From: Celeribacter baekdonensis B30
GTDB lineage: Bacteria; Pseudomonadota; Alphaproteobacteria; Rhodobacterales; Rhodobacteraceae
Assembly: GCF_000299875.1 (NCBI RefSeq)
Contig: NZ_AMRK01000003.1
Coordinates: 390,295 to 454,294 of the forward strand
Direction: 5' to 3'
Length of the DNA: 64,000 nucleotides
The notes below the pieces were generated by a model. That model was given only the letters and a program-made list of their open reading frames with translations, searched no databases and was not told where the DNA came from. Made by a program: the position numbers and the translations under genes. Position 1 is the first letter of the stretch. Every line of letters begins with the position of its first letter. Positions 1 through 7,908 of this stretch are shown here, piece after piece.

Positions 1-1608
1 GAACCAAAGCACAAACCCGGCCAACACCGGCAAGATGCCCAAAAGCTGTCCACGCCCACGCCAAAGGATAACAAAAATCCCACCGATCGCGATGAGAGGC
101 AAGGTCTCGGGCGGCGGGGCGGCAAGGTGACTGACCGCGCCGTCCCAGCCCGAGACCGTATGAGCCACCGCCAAAATCCACCGGATGCCACCGCCCATAA
201 TGGCAAGGGCAAGGCCTTGAAGCCCGAGGGGCGTCAGCAGGAGTGCTAAAATGGCGGCGGGCATGATCACAGCACCCATCATCGGCACGGAAATGACATT
301 GGCCAACAGGCCGAAATCCGCGATGCGATTGAAATGCGCGGCAGCAACCGGAGCGGTGGCGATCCCCGCCACGGCAGAGGACAGAACGACCGTGGCAATC
401 CCGCGCAGCCAAGTGGGCCAGCCCGACATCAACCGCAATCGACGCACGATAGTGAAGACCGCGACAAGGGCGGTGGTGGCGGCAAAAGACATTTGAAACC
501 CGGGTTCGGGCAGGACTTCGGGGCGCAACACGAGGATCAGAAGTGCGGCAATGGCGACGGCGCGTAAGGAAATGGCTTGGCGGTCCAACAGCACGGCGAC
601 AAGCATGACCGAAACCATGACAAAAGCGCGTTCGGTGGCGACGTTGAAGCCAGAAAGCGCGAGGTAAAACAGACCTGCGGCCAAGGCACCGGAGGCGGCG
701 ATTTTCTTGAGCGGCCAAGTAAGTGCTGCGCCGGGAATCATGGCGAGGCAGAGGCGCAGGGCAAAGAACACGGACCCGGTCAAAAGCCCCATATGCAGAC
801 CTGAAATCGCCAAGAGATGCGACAGGTTGGCCCCGCGCAGGGCCTCGGCCGTGTCCAAGGTGATGCCGGATCGGTCGCCGGTGAGGATGGCGGCGGCGAA
901 GGCACCGGGTTGGCCGGGGATTTGGGATTGGAGCGCCGAGGACAGGGTTTGGCGCAGACGATGGACCCAAAGCGTGAGCGAGCGATCGGTGTCAGCGATG
1001 CGCAGGGCGGGCACGCGGGCGTAACCCACCGCCCCCAGTTTGTCGAACCAGGCCATGCGTTGAAACTCGAACGCGCCGGGTTCAGCGGGGCCGGAGGGCG
1101 GCGACAAATGGGCGGTCAGTGCAAGGCGCATACCGGGTTCGGGGGCGACAAAGCTTTGGTCGCCATACAGCGAAATACGGACCTTATAGGGCGTGCGGTC
1201 CGGGGAAAAGTTCCGCAACGTGACCCGATCCAAAGTCAGGCGCAGGGCGTCGGAGGCGGAGCGGTCGATATGGATCACCCGCCCCTCGACCGGGCCGTAA
1301 TAGCGGAAGGTCAGCACCGGCTCAGCGACCATATGGCTGCGCAACCCTGCCGCGAAAAAACCCATTGAAACCGTCAGCATCGCGATCAACAGAGGGGCTA
1401 CGCGCGGCGGGGTTTTGATCAGGGCCAAAAGGCCCAGGATGACCCCGGCGAGGATCACGCCCAGCAGGGTGACCGAGGGCTCCAGAGGTTGGGCGAAAAA
1501 CACGCCAATGCCGATGCCGAAACACACGGGCAGCCAAAGGAAAAGCCGCCCGCGTTGCGCGTCGACGATATCGAGAGGCACCTGTGCAATGAGCGTGAAG
1601 AGGCGCAC
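1..1608 (-). CDS. comEC: ComEC/Rec2 family DNA uptake channel protein (partial)
   Basis: Inner-membrane channel that carries single-stranded DNA into the cytoplasm during transformation. The 536 visible codons are the N-terminal part; the rest lies beyond the left edge, so the metallo-beta-lactamase-like C-terminus of the family is not seen. Several hydrophobic helices near the start resemble the DUF4131 region, followed by the competence-domain signature ISGLHMGLL (about residue 265) and [13 protein letters not shown] chose the GTG at 1608 because it gives the expected charged-then-hydrophobic N-terminus and has AGGGAAACAAG just upstream; an ATG start is not available there. It is divergent from gltX with 91 bases between. 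Whether the organism is competent cannot be told from this gene alone. The family assignment is firm and the start is moderately sure. Confidence 0.88.
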   Translation of the reverse strand, partial: MRLFTLIAQVPLDIVDAQRGRLFLWLPVCFGIGIGVFFAQPLEPSVTLLGVILAGVILGLLALIKTPPRVAPLLIAMLTVSMGFFAAGLRSHMVAEPVLTFRYYGPVEGRVIHIDRSASDALRLTLDRVTLRNFSPDRTPYKVRISLYGDQSFVAPEPGMRLALTAHLSPPSGPAEPGAFEFQRMAWFDKLGAVGYARVPALRIADTDRSLTLWVHRLRQTLSSALQSQIPGQPGAFAAAILTGDRSGITLDTAEALRGANLSHLLAISGLHMGLLTGSVFFALRLCLAMIPGAALTWPLKKIAASGALAAGLFYLALSGFNVATERAFVMVSVMLVAVLLDRQAISLRAVAIAALLILVLRPEVLPEPGFQMSFAATTALVAVFTIVRRLRLMSGWPTWLRGIATVVLSSAVAGIATAPVAAAHFNRIADFGLLANVISVPMMGAVIMPAAILALLLTPLGLQGLALAIMGGGIRWILAVAHTVSGWDGAVSHLAAPPPETLPLIAIGGIFVILWRGRGQLLGILPVLAGFVLWF

Positions 1609-1699
1609 CCTTGTTTCCCTATCCCCGTTCCCTTATTCCGTGCTCAACACCTGTCTGCCATCATGGCGCAATCTTGGTTACCAAAGGGTTAATTCTCGC

Positions 1700-3157
1700 A
1701 TGTCCGCCACCTCTTCCGCATCCGCCAAAACCTCTCCTGTCGTTACCCGTATCGCCCCCTCGCCCACCGGCGATATGCATATCGGCACCGCCCGCACAGC
1801 CCTGTTCAACTGGCTGTTTGCGCGCGGCCATGGTGGCACGTTTTTGATGCGGATCGAGGACACGGATCGGGCGCGGTCTACCCCCGAGGCAACGCAGGGC
1901 ATTTTGGACGGGATGGCGTGGCTGGGCCTGGACTATGACGGCGAGGCGGTAAGCCAATTCGAACGCGCCGGGCGCCACGCCGAGGTCGCGCATCAGATGT
2001 TGGCGGCAGGCACCGCCTATAAGTGTTTTGCCACCCAAGAGGAGATCGAAGCCTTTCGCGAGGCAGCGCGGGCGACGGGCACATCCACGCTCTACCGCAG
2101 CCCGTGGCGTGACGCCGACCCAAGCACCTACCCCGATGCGCCCTATGTGATCCGCATGAAAGCCCCGCGCGAGGGCGTCACCGTGGTGCAAGACGCTGTG
2201 CAAGGCGAGGTGACGTTCAAGAACGAATTGCTTGATGACATGATCGTGTTACGTTCGGATGGCACACCCACCTATATGTTGGCCGTGGTCGTCGATGATC
2301 ACGACATGGGGGTGACCCATGTGATCCGTGGAGATGACCACCTGAGCAACGCTGCACGCCAGATGACGATCTATACTGCGATGGGCTGGCCCCTCCCGGT
2401 TTATGCCCATATCCCTTTGATTTTTGGGCCTGATGGCAAGAAAATGTCGAAACGCCACGGCGCGACCGGGGTCAAGGAATATCAGGCCATGGGTTACCCC
2501 GCCGCCGGGATGCGCAACTATTTGGCACGGCTGGGCTGGAGCCATGGCGATGATGAGTTTTTCACCGATGCGCAGGCGCAAGAGTGGTTTGAACTGGATG
2601 GAATCAATAAGGCTCCGGCACGGTTTGACACCAAAAAACTTGAAAACATCTGTGGTCAGCATCTTGCGGTGATGGAAGATGCCGAAATCTTGGGCGAAAT
2701 CATCGGCTATCTTGCCGCCGCCGGTGAGACAAAATTGACGGATGCACAGCAAACGCGGCTTTTGGCGTCTCTGCCGTTTCTCAAAGGCTCGGCCAAGACA
2801 TATCCGCAACTCATTGAAAAAGCACGATTTGCCTTGGTGGATCGACCTGTTTCGATGGATGAAAAGGCGCAAAAACTGGTGGGTTCAGTATCCAACGGTA
2901 TACTGGAAGAATTGACGCCGCACCTGCAAAGTGTTAGCTGGGAGCGCGACGCGTTGGAGGAGGCTGTCGGCCGCGTTATGGAGGCGCAAGAGATCGGGTT
3001 TGGCAAGGTGGCCGCGCCTTTGAGATCCGCCCTCGCTGGCCGCAGTGCAACCCCAAGCGTGCTTGATATGATGGTGGTTTTGGGCCGCGACGAAAGCCTC
3101 GCCCGGATCGCGGATTTTATGGCAAGTGAGCCTGAACAAACGGGCGGGACTGCTTAA
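1700..3157 (+). CDS. gltX: Glutamyl-tRNA synthetase
   Basis: Charges tRNA-Glu (or tRNA-Gln as the first step of transamidation) with glutamate in the cytoplasm. The protein has 485 residues, normal for bacterial GluRS. The class I signatures are present: [11 protein letters not shown] at residues 20-30 and KMSKR at about 248-252, followed by the alpha-helical anticodon-binding C-terminal part. The ATG at 1700 puts the HIGH motif 27 residues in, as expected, with AAAGGG upstream; an in-frame extension further upstream runs through the comEC promoter and is not credible. Alphaproteobacteria often carry two gltX paralogues, so this may be one of two. It is followed by a 296-base gap with strong secondary structure and then gltA on the same strand. 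Confidence 0.95.
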   Translation: MSATSSASAKTSPVVTRIAPSPTGDMHIGTARTALFNWLFARGHGGTFLMRIEDTDRARSTPEATQGILDGMAWLGLDYDGEAVSQFERAGRHAEVAHQMLAAGTAYKCFATQEEIEAFREAARATGTSTLYRSPWRDADPSTYPDAPYVIRMKAPREGVTVVQDAVQGEVTFKNELLDDMIVLRSDGTPTYMLAVVVDDHDMGVTHVIRGDDHLSNAARQMTIYTAMGWPLPVYAHIPLIFGPDGKKMSKRHGATGVKEYQAMGYPAAGMRNYLARLGWSHGDDEFFTDAQAQEWFELDGINKAPARFDTKKLENICGQHLAVMEDAEILGEIIGYLAAAGETKLTDAQQTRLLASLPFLKGSAKTYPQLIEKARFALVDRPVSMDEKAQKLVGSVSNGILEELTPHLQSVSWERDALEEAVGRVMEAQEIGFGKVAAPLRSALAGRSATPSVLDMMVVLGRDESLARIADFMASEPEQTGGTA

Positions 3158-3189
3158 TTTGGCCGAAAGACCACCTGAGATCAGGGTCA

Positions 3190-3433
3190 CTTCGGCATGT
3201 GGTGACCGAAGCGTTTTGGTGACGGTCACATGAGATTTATGCCGAGGCTGGACAGGCTTCGGACGCCCGTAGGGTAAGGCCTCGCAGAATATGCGCCCCC
3301 CTCGCCCGCGGGATCGGAACTGGAACCAGATATGAGGTTCCCAAGCCAAGACGGTGCCCGAGAGTTTCTTGGGCGCTCGCCTGATCACCAACGGCCCTTT
3401 GGCGTCTGCAGACGCGGATCAAAAGGGCACCGT
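3190..3433 (+). promoter_or_regulatory. Highly structured leader region upstream of gltA
   Basis: The 296-base gap between gltX and gltA holds several inverted repeats. CTTCGG 3190-3195 pairs with CCGAAG 3206-3211; CGAGGC 3243-3248 with GCCTCG 3279-3284; GGAACC 3322-3327 with GGTTCC 3336-3341; CCCAAG 3340-3345 with CTTGGG 3368-3373; GCCCTTT 3394-3400 with AAAGGGC 3422-3428, this last enclosing the palindrome GCGTCTGCAGACGC. The segment GGGCACCGT 3425-3433 can instead pair perfectly with ACGGTGCCC 3351-3359, which would disrupt the last hairpin. This lies just before the gltA ribosome-binding site (GAAGGAACG, 3441-3449). I infer a cis-acting RNA; I do not recognise a known riboswitch class. 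The first hairpin followed by GTTTT could instead help end gltX transcription. Confidence 0.45.
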
Positions 3434-3453
3434 TGCCAACCGAAGGAACGACC

Positions 3454-4749
3454 ATGGCAGACACTCAAAAGACCGCGACCCTGACGCTTGACGGCAAGAC
3501 TTTCGATCTTCCGATTTATTCGCCCACCGTGGGGCCTGACGTGATCGACATCCGAAAACTCTACGGCCAGGCCGGTGTTTTCACTTACGATCCGGGCTTT
3601 ACCTCCACCGCCGCCTGCGACAGTGCCATCACCTTTATCGACGGGGACGAAGGCGTTCTTTTGCACCGGGGCTACACCATCGGTGAACTGGCCGAAAAAT
3701 CGCATTTCCTCGAAGTGTGCTACCTGTTGCTTTACGGGGCCCTGCCGACCGCGAAAGAAATGGAAGACTTCGAGGCGCTGGTGACCCGTCACACCATGGT
3801 GCATGAGCAGATGCATAAATTCTTCACCGGCTTCCGTCGTGACGCGCATCCGATGGCCATTATGGTCGGTGTTGTCGGCGCCATGTCTGCCTTCTACCAC
3901 GACTCGATCGACATCGCCGATGCGCATCAGCGCGAAGTGGCGACCATCCGTTTGTTGGCAAAAATGCCGACGATCGCGGCGATGGCCTATAAATACACAA
4001 TCGGTCAGCCGATGGTCTACCCGCGCAACGATTTGGATTACGCGTCCAACTTCTTGCACATGTGTTTCTCGGTCCCTGCCGAAGAATATGTGGTGAACCC
4101 GATCCTGGCCCGCGCCATGGACCGGATCTTTACGCTGCATGCCGATCACGAACAAAACGCTTCGACCTCGACCGTGCGTTTGGCCTCCTCTTCGGGTGCC
4201 AACCCGTTCGCCTGTATCGCTGCGGGCATCGCCTGTCTTTGGGGTCCGGCGCATGGTGGTGCCAACCAGGCCTGTCTTGAAATGCTGCGCGAAATTGGCA
4301 CCGTGGACCGTATCCCGGAATACATCGCCCGCGCCAAGGACAAGAACGATCCGTTCCGCCTGATGGGCTTTGGTCACCGCGTTTACAAAAACTTCGATCC
4401 CCGCGCGACGGTGATGAAACAGTCCGCCGACGAGGTTTTGGAACTCTTGGGTGTGGACAACAACCCGACGCTTCAGGTCGCAAAAGAGTTGGAAAAACAA
4501 GCGCTTGCCGATCCGTATTTCCACGACAAGAAACTGTTCCCGAACGTCGATTTCTACTCCGGCATCATTTTGGAGGCCATGGGTTTCCCGACTGCGATGT
4601 TCACCCCGATCTTTGCGCTCTCGCGCACCGTCGGCTGGATTTCGCAGTGGAAAGAGATGATCGAAGATCCGGCGATGAAAATCGGTCGTCCGCGTCAACT
4701 TTACACCGGCGCAACCGAACGCCCCTATGTGAATGTCGAAGACCGCTAA
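3454..4749 (+). CDS. gltA: Citrate synthase
   Basis: Condenses oxaloacetate with acetyl-CoA as the entry step of the TCA cycle. At 431 residues it is a type II (hexameric, Gram-negative style) enzyme. Conserved active-site segments are visible: GPAHGGANQ at about residue 265 and [11 protein letters not shown] at about 307, with the NVDFYSG segment carrying the catalytic Asp at about 364. I start at the ATG at 3454, which has GAAGGAACG at a good distance, rather than the in-frame ATG at 3433 that has no ribosome site. It stands alone as a transcription unit, with a structured leader before it and a clear terminator 27 bases after it. Confidence 0.96.
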   Translation: MADTQKTATLTLDGKTFDLPIYSPTVGPDVIDIRKLYGQAGVFTYDPGFTSTAACDSAITFIDGDEGVLLHRGYTIGELAEKSHFLEVCYLLLYGALPTAKEMEDFEALVTRHTMVHEQMHKFFTGFRRDAHPMAIMVGVVGAMSAFYHDSIDIADAHQREVATIRLLAKMPTIAAMAYKYTIGQPMVYPRNDLDYASNFLHMCFSVPAEEYVVNPILARAMDRIFTLHADHEQNASTSTVRLASSSGANPFACIAAGIACLWGPAHGGANQACLEMLREIGTVDRIPEYIARAKDKNDPFRLMGFGHRVYKNFDPRATVMKQSADEVLELLGVDNNPTLQVAKELEKQALADPYFHDKKLFPNVDFYSGIILEAMGFPTAMFTPIFALSRTVGWISQWKEMIEDPAMKIGRPRQLYTGATERPYVNVEDR

Positions 4750-4776
4750 GATCCTGTCGATTTTCTGAAAAATGCG

Positions 4777-4805
4777 AAACCCGCTTCAAAAGAGGCGGGT
4801 TTTTC
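4777..4805 (+). terminator. Rho-independent terminator of gltA
   Basis: AAACCCGC (4777-4784) pairs with GCGGGTTT (4795-4802) around a ten-base loop and runs into a T tract. It lies 27 bases after the gltA stop. Confidence 0.9.
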
Positions 4806-4835
4806 TTTGAGTTTTTTGGCAACTATGGAAACGGA

Positions 4836-5279
4836 TCACGCCGAACCCGCGCGGCGACGCGAGAGCCGCAATCCGTCACGCATGTTGAAGCTCAAAAGCG
4901 TGATGGTGGCGGCGCCAGCCAACGGCTCCACCGTCTGGATGCCCCAATAAGGCAGCCCGCCCTGCCCTTGCATCGCGAGAGGCAAGAGGATGAGCGCAGA
5001 GGGCACGAGGAAAATGATCCCGTTGAAAGCGATGATCTTCATCCGCTTTTGTTTGGCGCCGATCAGCGGCCCGCGCAGGTTCTGGCCGAGGCGATTGCCG
5101 GATAAACCTGTCAGGATCAGCATCGGAATGAGCGCCCAAAGACCCCAGGCGATACCGGTTTTTGCCATGACGATGAGGTATTTATCCCCGATTACAATCA
5201 TCGTGACCGTGGCAGCCCAGAAGGTCGCAATGATCAGGAGGGCCGCCGCCCCGAAGGCAGCATGGAATTTGGGCAGCAT
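4836..5279 (-). CDS. Small integral membrane protein, function unknown
   Basis: A 147-residue protein with about four hydrophobic segments: near residues 10-30 (AAFGAAALLIIATFWAATV), 40-60, 85-105 and 115-135. I do not recognise a catalytic motif. The start is set at the ATG at 5279, which has GGAGAC upstream; a longer reading frame would run through the palindromic operators. It is divergent from the MarR gene at 5350 and the two share 70 bases holding two palindromes, so it is probably the regulator's main target. By analogy with other marR-linked membrane proteins it could be part of a resistance or detoxification response, but this is inference from position only. Confidence 0.75.
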   Translation of the reverse strand: MLPKFHAAFGAAALLIIATFWAATVTMIVIGDKYLIVMAKTGIAWGLWALIPMLILTGLSGNRLGQNLRGPLIGAKQKRMKIIAFNGIIFLVPSALILLPLAMQGQGGLPYWGIQTVEPLAGAATITLLSFNMRDGLRLSRRRAGSA

Positions 5280-5296
5280 GGTGAGTCTCCACATTA

Positions 5297-5330
5297 ATAG
5301 CTTGCTATATATATTTGCATAGCAAGCTAT
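5297..5330. promoter_or_regulatory. Two tandem 12-bp palindromes, likely MarR operators
   Basis: ATAGCTTGCTAT (5297-5308) and ATAGCAAGCTAT (5319-5330) are each near-perfect ATAGC-N2-GCTAT palindromes and are reverse complements of each other. Their centres are 22 bases apart, close to two helical turns. They sit between the divergent membrane-protein and marR starts, where a MarR dimer would repress both promoters. Confidence 0.72.
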
Positions 5331-5349
5331 ATTGTGAAAAACAAGCCTC

Positions 5350-5790
5350 ATGACACAGACTAAATTTTCCCGCGCGCACTCCGAAGGCTATCAGGTGAAC
5401 CACATGGCCCGGCTCTTCATCCGTGCCATTCAGGACCGGATCAAACCACTGGGCCTGTCCACCGGCACCTTCCCCGTGATGCTGGCGCTTTGGGAGAAAG
5501 AGGGCCAAACGCAGCGCGAGCTGGTGCGGGAGCTGGGCGTCGAACAGGCGACCATGGCCAACACGCTGTCGCGGATGGAGCGGGACGGTTTGGTGATCCG
5601 GCGCGCGCATGAGGCGGATGCACGGGTGCAGACCGTCTGGCTGACGGAACGCGCGCGGGGGCTCAGAGACCCTGCGATCGAGGAGGCGACTGAGGTCAAT
5701 GATCTGGCGACCCAAGGCATGAGCGATCAGGAGCGCGCCGATTTCACCGCGCTGATGGCAAAGGTCGTCGCAAACCTGTCTGAGACTTAA
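5350..5790 (+). CDS. MarR family transcriptional regulator
   Basis: A 146-residue winged-helix repressor or ligand sensor. The recognition region QRELVRELGVEQATMANTL (about residues 58-76) and the wing containing GLVIRRAHEADARVQ with WLTERA after it are typical of MarR proteins. The first ATG after the palindromes (5350) is used; the leader between operator and start is only about 20 bases. It most likely controls itself and the divergent membrane protein through the twin palindromes at 5297-5330. The ligand is unknown. Its 3' end overlaps the convergent enoyl-CoA hydratase gene by 4 bases. Confidence 0.9.
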   Translation: MTQTKFSRAHSEGYQVNHMARLFIRAIQDRIKPLGLSTGTFPVMLALWEKEGQTQRELVRELGVEQATMANTLSRMERDGLVIRRAHEADARVQTVWLTERARGLRDPAIEEATEVNDLATQGMSDQERADFTALMAKVVANLSET

Positions 5791-6563
5791 CGACCTTCAT
5801 ATTTGGGTTTGCGCTTTTCCAAAAAGGCGATGACACCCTCTTTGAAATCGCGGGTTTGGCCGCAGTGGTTTTGCAACTTCGCCTCAAGGGTCAATTGCTG
5901 GGCCAGAGTGTTGTCATAGGAGGCATGCATGGCCTCTTTGAGGTGGCGATAGGACACGGTCGGGCCCTTGGCCAGATACCCGGCCCGCGCGCGCCAATGA
6001 GCGTCGAAATCGGCGTCAGGCACGGCCTCGTAAATCATACCCCATTGCATCGCCTGAGCCGCCGAAATTTCATCGGCAAACAGCGACGCCCCCATGGCAC
6101 GCGCCAGCCCGACCAAACGTGGTAAAACATAGGTGCCACCCGCATCCGGGATCAGGCCGATGCGCGAAAAGGCTTGAACGAAGACCGCGGATTGGCTGGC
6201 GATCACCACGTCACAGGCCAGCGCCAAAGAGGCCCCTGCCCCTGCCGCAGCGCCATTGACAGCGGCGATGGTGGGCACCGGACTGTCATGAATGGCGTGG
6301 AGCATCGGCTCATATTCATCGCGCAGCGTACGTTCCAGATCGGCGGTGGCGGCATTCACCCCATCGCCCAAATCCTGACCGGAACAAAACGCGCGGCCCT
6401 CGCCGGTCAACACAACCACCCGCGCCGATTTGGCGGCGTCGCGCACCGCATGGGTGATTTCCGCGCGCATCTGGGTGTTGAGCGCATTCATCACCTCGGG
6501 GCGATTGAGGGTGACGACGGCAATGTCGTCCGCCTGCTCAAAGCGAATTGTGTCGTACTGCAT
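5787..6563 (-). CDS. Enoyl-CoA hydratase/isomerase (PaaG-like)
   Basis: Crotonase-fold enzyme of 258 residues acting on CoA thioesters. Oxyanion-hole segments are visible at FCSGQDLGDG (about 59-68) and NGAAAGAGASLALACD (103-118). The sequence SRIGLIPDAGGTYVLPRLVG with Asp140 matches the PaaG type, the ring-epoxide isomerase of aerobic phenylacetate degradation, where an Asp rather than the usual Glu pair does the chemistry. No other paa genes are nearby, so a role in phenylacetate breakdown is only a suggestion and a general beta-oxidation isomerase is possible. The start at 6563 follows GGGAGAGAGACGTCC. An upstream in-frame ATG (6638) lacks a site and adds a tail foreign to the family. Confidence 0.85.
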   Translation of the reverse strand: MQYDTIRFEQADDIAVVTLNRPEVMNALNTQMRAEITHAVRDAAKSARVVVLTGEGRAFCSGQDLGDGVNAATADLERTLRDEYEPMLHAIHDSPVPTIAAVNGAAAGAGASLALACDVVIASQSAVFVQAFSRIGLIPDAGGTYVLPRLVGLARAMGASLFADEISAAQAMQWGMIYEAVPDADFDAHWRARAGYLAKGPTVSYRHLKEAMHASYDNTLAQQLTLEAKLQNHCGQTRDFKEGVIAFLEKRKPKYEGR

Positions 6564-6665
6564 GGACGTCTCTCTCCCTGATTGGTTGCCCCAAAGATAG
6601 GCATCGCGGCGCCAAAAGGAAGAGAGACGCTCCGTCATCGTGCAAGTTTCATGACTGACGTCTCA

Positions 6666-7226
6666 TCAAAGACCAAACAGCGCGGAACTTCGGTCAGGCA
6701 CATCGGGGTTGGCCTGCCGTCTGCGCATCACGGCGCGGATCACCGCCAAGGCGGTTTCATCGGGGCGCGCCTCAAGGCGGATGTAGCGCGAGCCATCGCG
6801 GTTGCGTTCCAAAAGCCCGTCCTCAATCAAAGAACGGCGGATTTGGGCGGCATCGCGAAAGGTGGTCATGGTGTCGAACAGATCGGAAATCTCGCGCTCA
6901 GAGAACACGTGGCGCGGCGGCACCTGAGCCCAGAGCGCCCAAAGCCCGTGTTGACGAACCTTGCGTTTGGTCGACCATGAGGTCAAACGCCCAGTCTCAT
7001 CAAACCTCGCCAAAGCGCGTGACACGGCCCGTCCTTCGGCGGCCATGATCGGTTCGACGCCGATTTGAGTGGCTTTGAGATGTTGAAAATTGCGATAGCC
7101 CCCGGCGCGGGCAATCGCATTCAACAGCGATTGATGCGGCGGGGCCGTGTCGCCCAGATCGGATTTGAGCGCACGCGCAAAGGCGGACACGTCGGGAAGG
7201 GTGAGTGAAATCACGTCACGAGTCAT
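6666..7226 (-). CDS. DUF2087 domain protein, likely DNA-binding
   Basis: A 186-residue protein whose second half (about 95-180) matches DUF2087: a WSTKRKVRQHGLWALWAQV stretch, then SEREISDLFDTMTTFRDAA, RRSLIEDGLLERNRDGSRY and a basic tail. DUF2087 proteins are usually annotated as helix-turn-helix regulators, often next to metabolic genes. The N-terminal half (FARALKSDLGDTAPPHQSLLNAIARAGGYRNFQHLKA) resembles the short glyoxalase-linked domain found in this subgroup. The start at 7226 has GGAGAG upstream. It lies between the hydratase and the ccm genes, separated from ccmH by a terminator. The target is unknown. Confidence 0.7.
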   Translation of the reverse strand: MTRDVISLTLPDVSAFARALKSDLGDTAPPHQSLLNAIARAGGYRNFQHLKATQIGVEPIMAAEGRAVSRALARFDETGRLTSWSTKRKVRQHGLWALWAQVPPRHVFSEREISDLFDTMTTFRDAAQIRRSLIEDGLLERNRDGSRYIRLEARPDETALAVIRAVMRRRQANPDVPDRSSALFGL

Positions 7227-7390
7227 CGGTTCTCTCCGTTGATCGCGTCTGTTACATCGTGCGGGAGCTGTCCTTGCCACGCTCAAGACGCGCGGAAACC
7301 GGGAGTGTTCAAAGGCTTAAACAGGTTCAGCGTATTTCCATGTGGAAACGACAGCGACTCGGTGAACTGCGGACCGTGGCACGGGTATAC

Positions 7391-7426
7391 AAAACCCCGC
7401 CCTGCGATGGCAAGCGGCGGGGGTTT
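7391..7426 (-). terminator. Terminator after ccmF-ccmH
   Basis: CCCCGCC (7395-7401) pairs with GGCGGGG (7416-7422); read leftward it ends in a run of four U encoded by 7391-7394. It lies 33 bases beyond the ccmH stop. The rest of the 7227-7458 gap shows no gene. Confidence 0.7.
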
Positions 7427-7458
7427 GAGTATTTGGATCACGATAAAAGACGCGGGAT

Positions 7459-7908
7459 TTAATCGTTCAAAAGCGCCTGTAGCCGCTTTTCTTCGTCATC
7501 GGTCAGCTCGGATTGTTCGGGTTCCGATTGCCGACGACGCAAAAAACCAAAACCGATGCCAAGCGCGATGATCAACATGGCGGGGCCTGCGATCCACAGG
7601 AGTTTATTGGCCCCGGTCAGGGTCGGCTTCAACAGCACATATTCACCATAACGATCGACGATATAGGCCACGGTTTCCTCATTGCTGTCGCCCGCGACAA
7701 GGCGTTCGCGGACCAAAAGCCTCAGGTCTTTGGCCAGAGTCGCGTTGCTCTCGTCGATGTTTTCATTGCGACACACAAGACAGCGCAGCCCTTGAGAAAT
7801 CTCACGGGCGCGCGATTCCATCACCGGATCGGGCAGAACCTCGTCGGGTTGCACCGCGTAAAGTGGCGTGGCGAGGAGCAGCGCGAGGGCAAGGATCAGG
7901 CGTTTCAT
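7459..7908 (-). CDS. ccmH: Cytochrome c-type biogenesis protein CcmH
   Basis: Periplasm-facing, membrane-anchored thiol protein that keeps the apocytochrome c CXXCH cysteines reduced for heme ligation. The 149-residue protein has a signal peptide (MKRLILALALLLATPLYA), the LRCLVCRNENIDES motif with redox cysteines 43 and 46, and a transmembrane anchor near residues 100-122 followed by a charged tail. It lacks the TPR domain (CcmI) that is fused in some species. The start overlaps the ccmF stop by 4 bases (ATGA), so the two are translationally coupled. The maturation system has many clients in this window: soxX, soxA and soxD. Confidence 0.95.
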   Translation of the reverse strand: MKRLILALALLLATPLYAVQPDEVLPDPVMESRAREISQGLRCLVCRNENIDESNATLAKDLRLLVRERLVAGDSNEETVAYIVDRYGEYVLLKPTLTGANKLLWIAGPAMLIIALGIGFGFLRRRQSEPEQSELTDDEEKRLQALLND

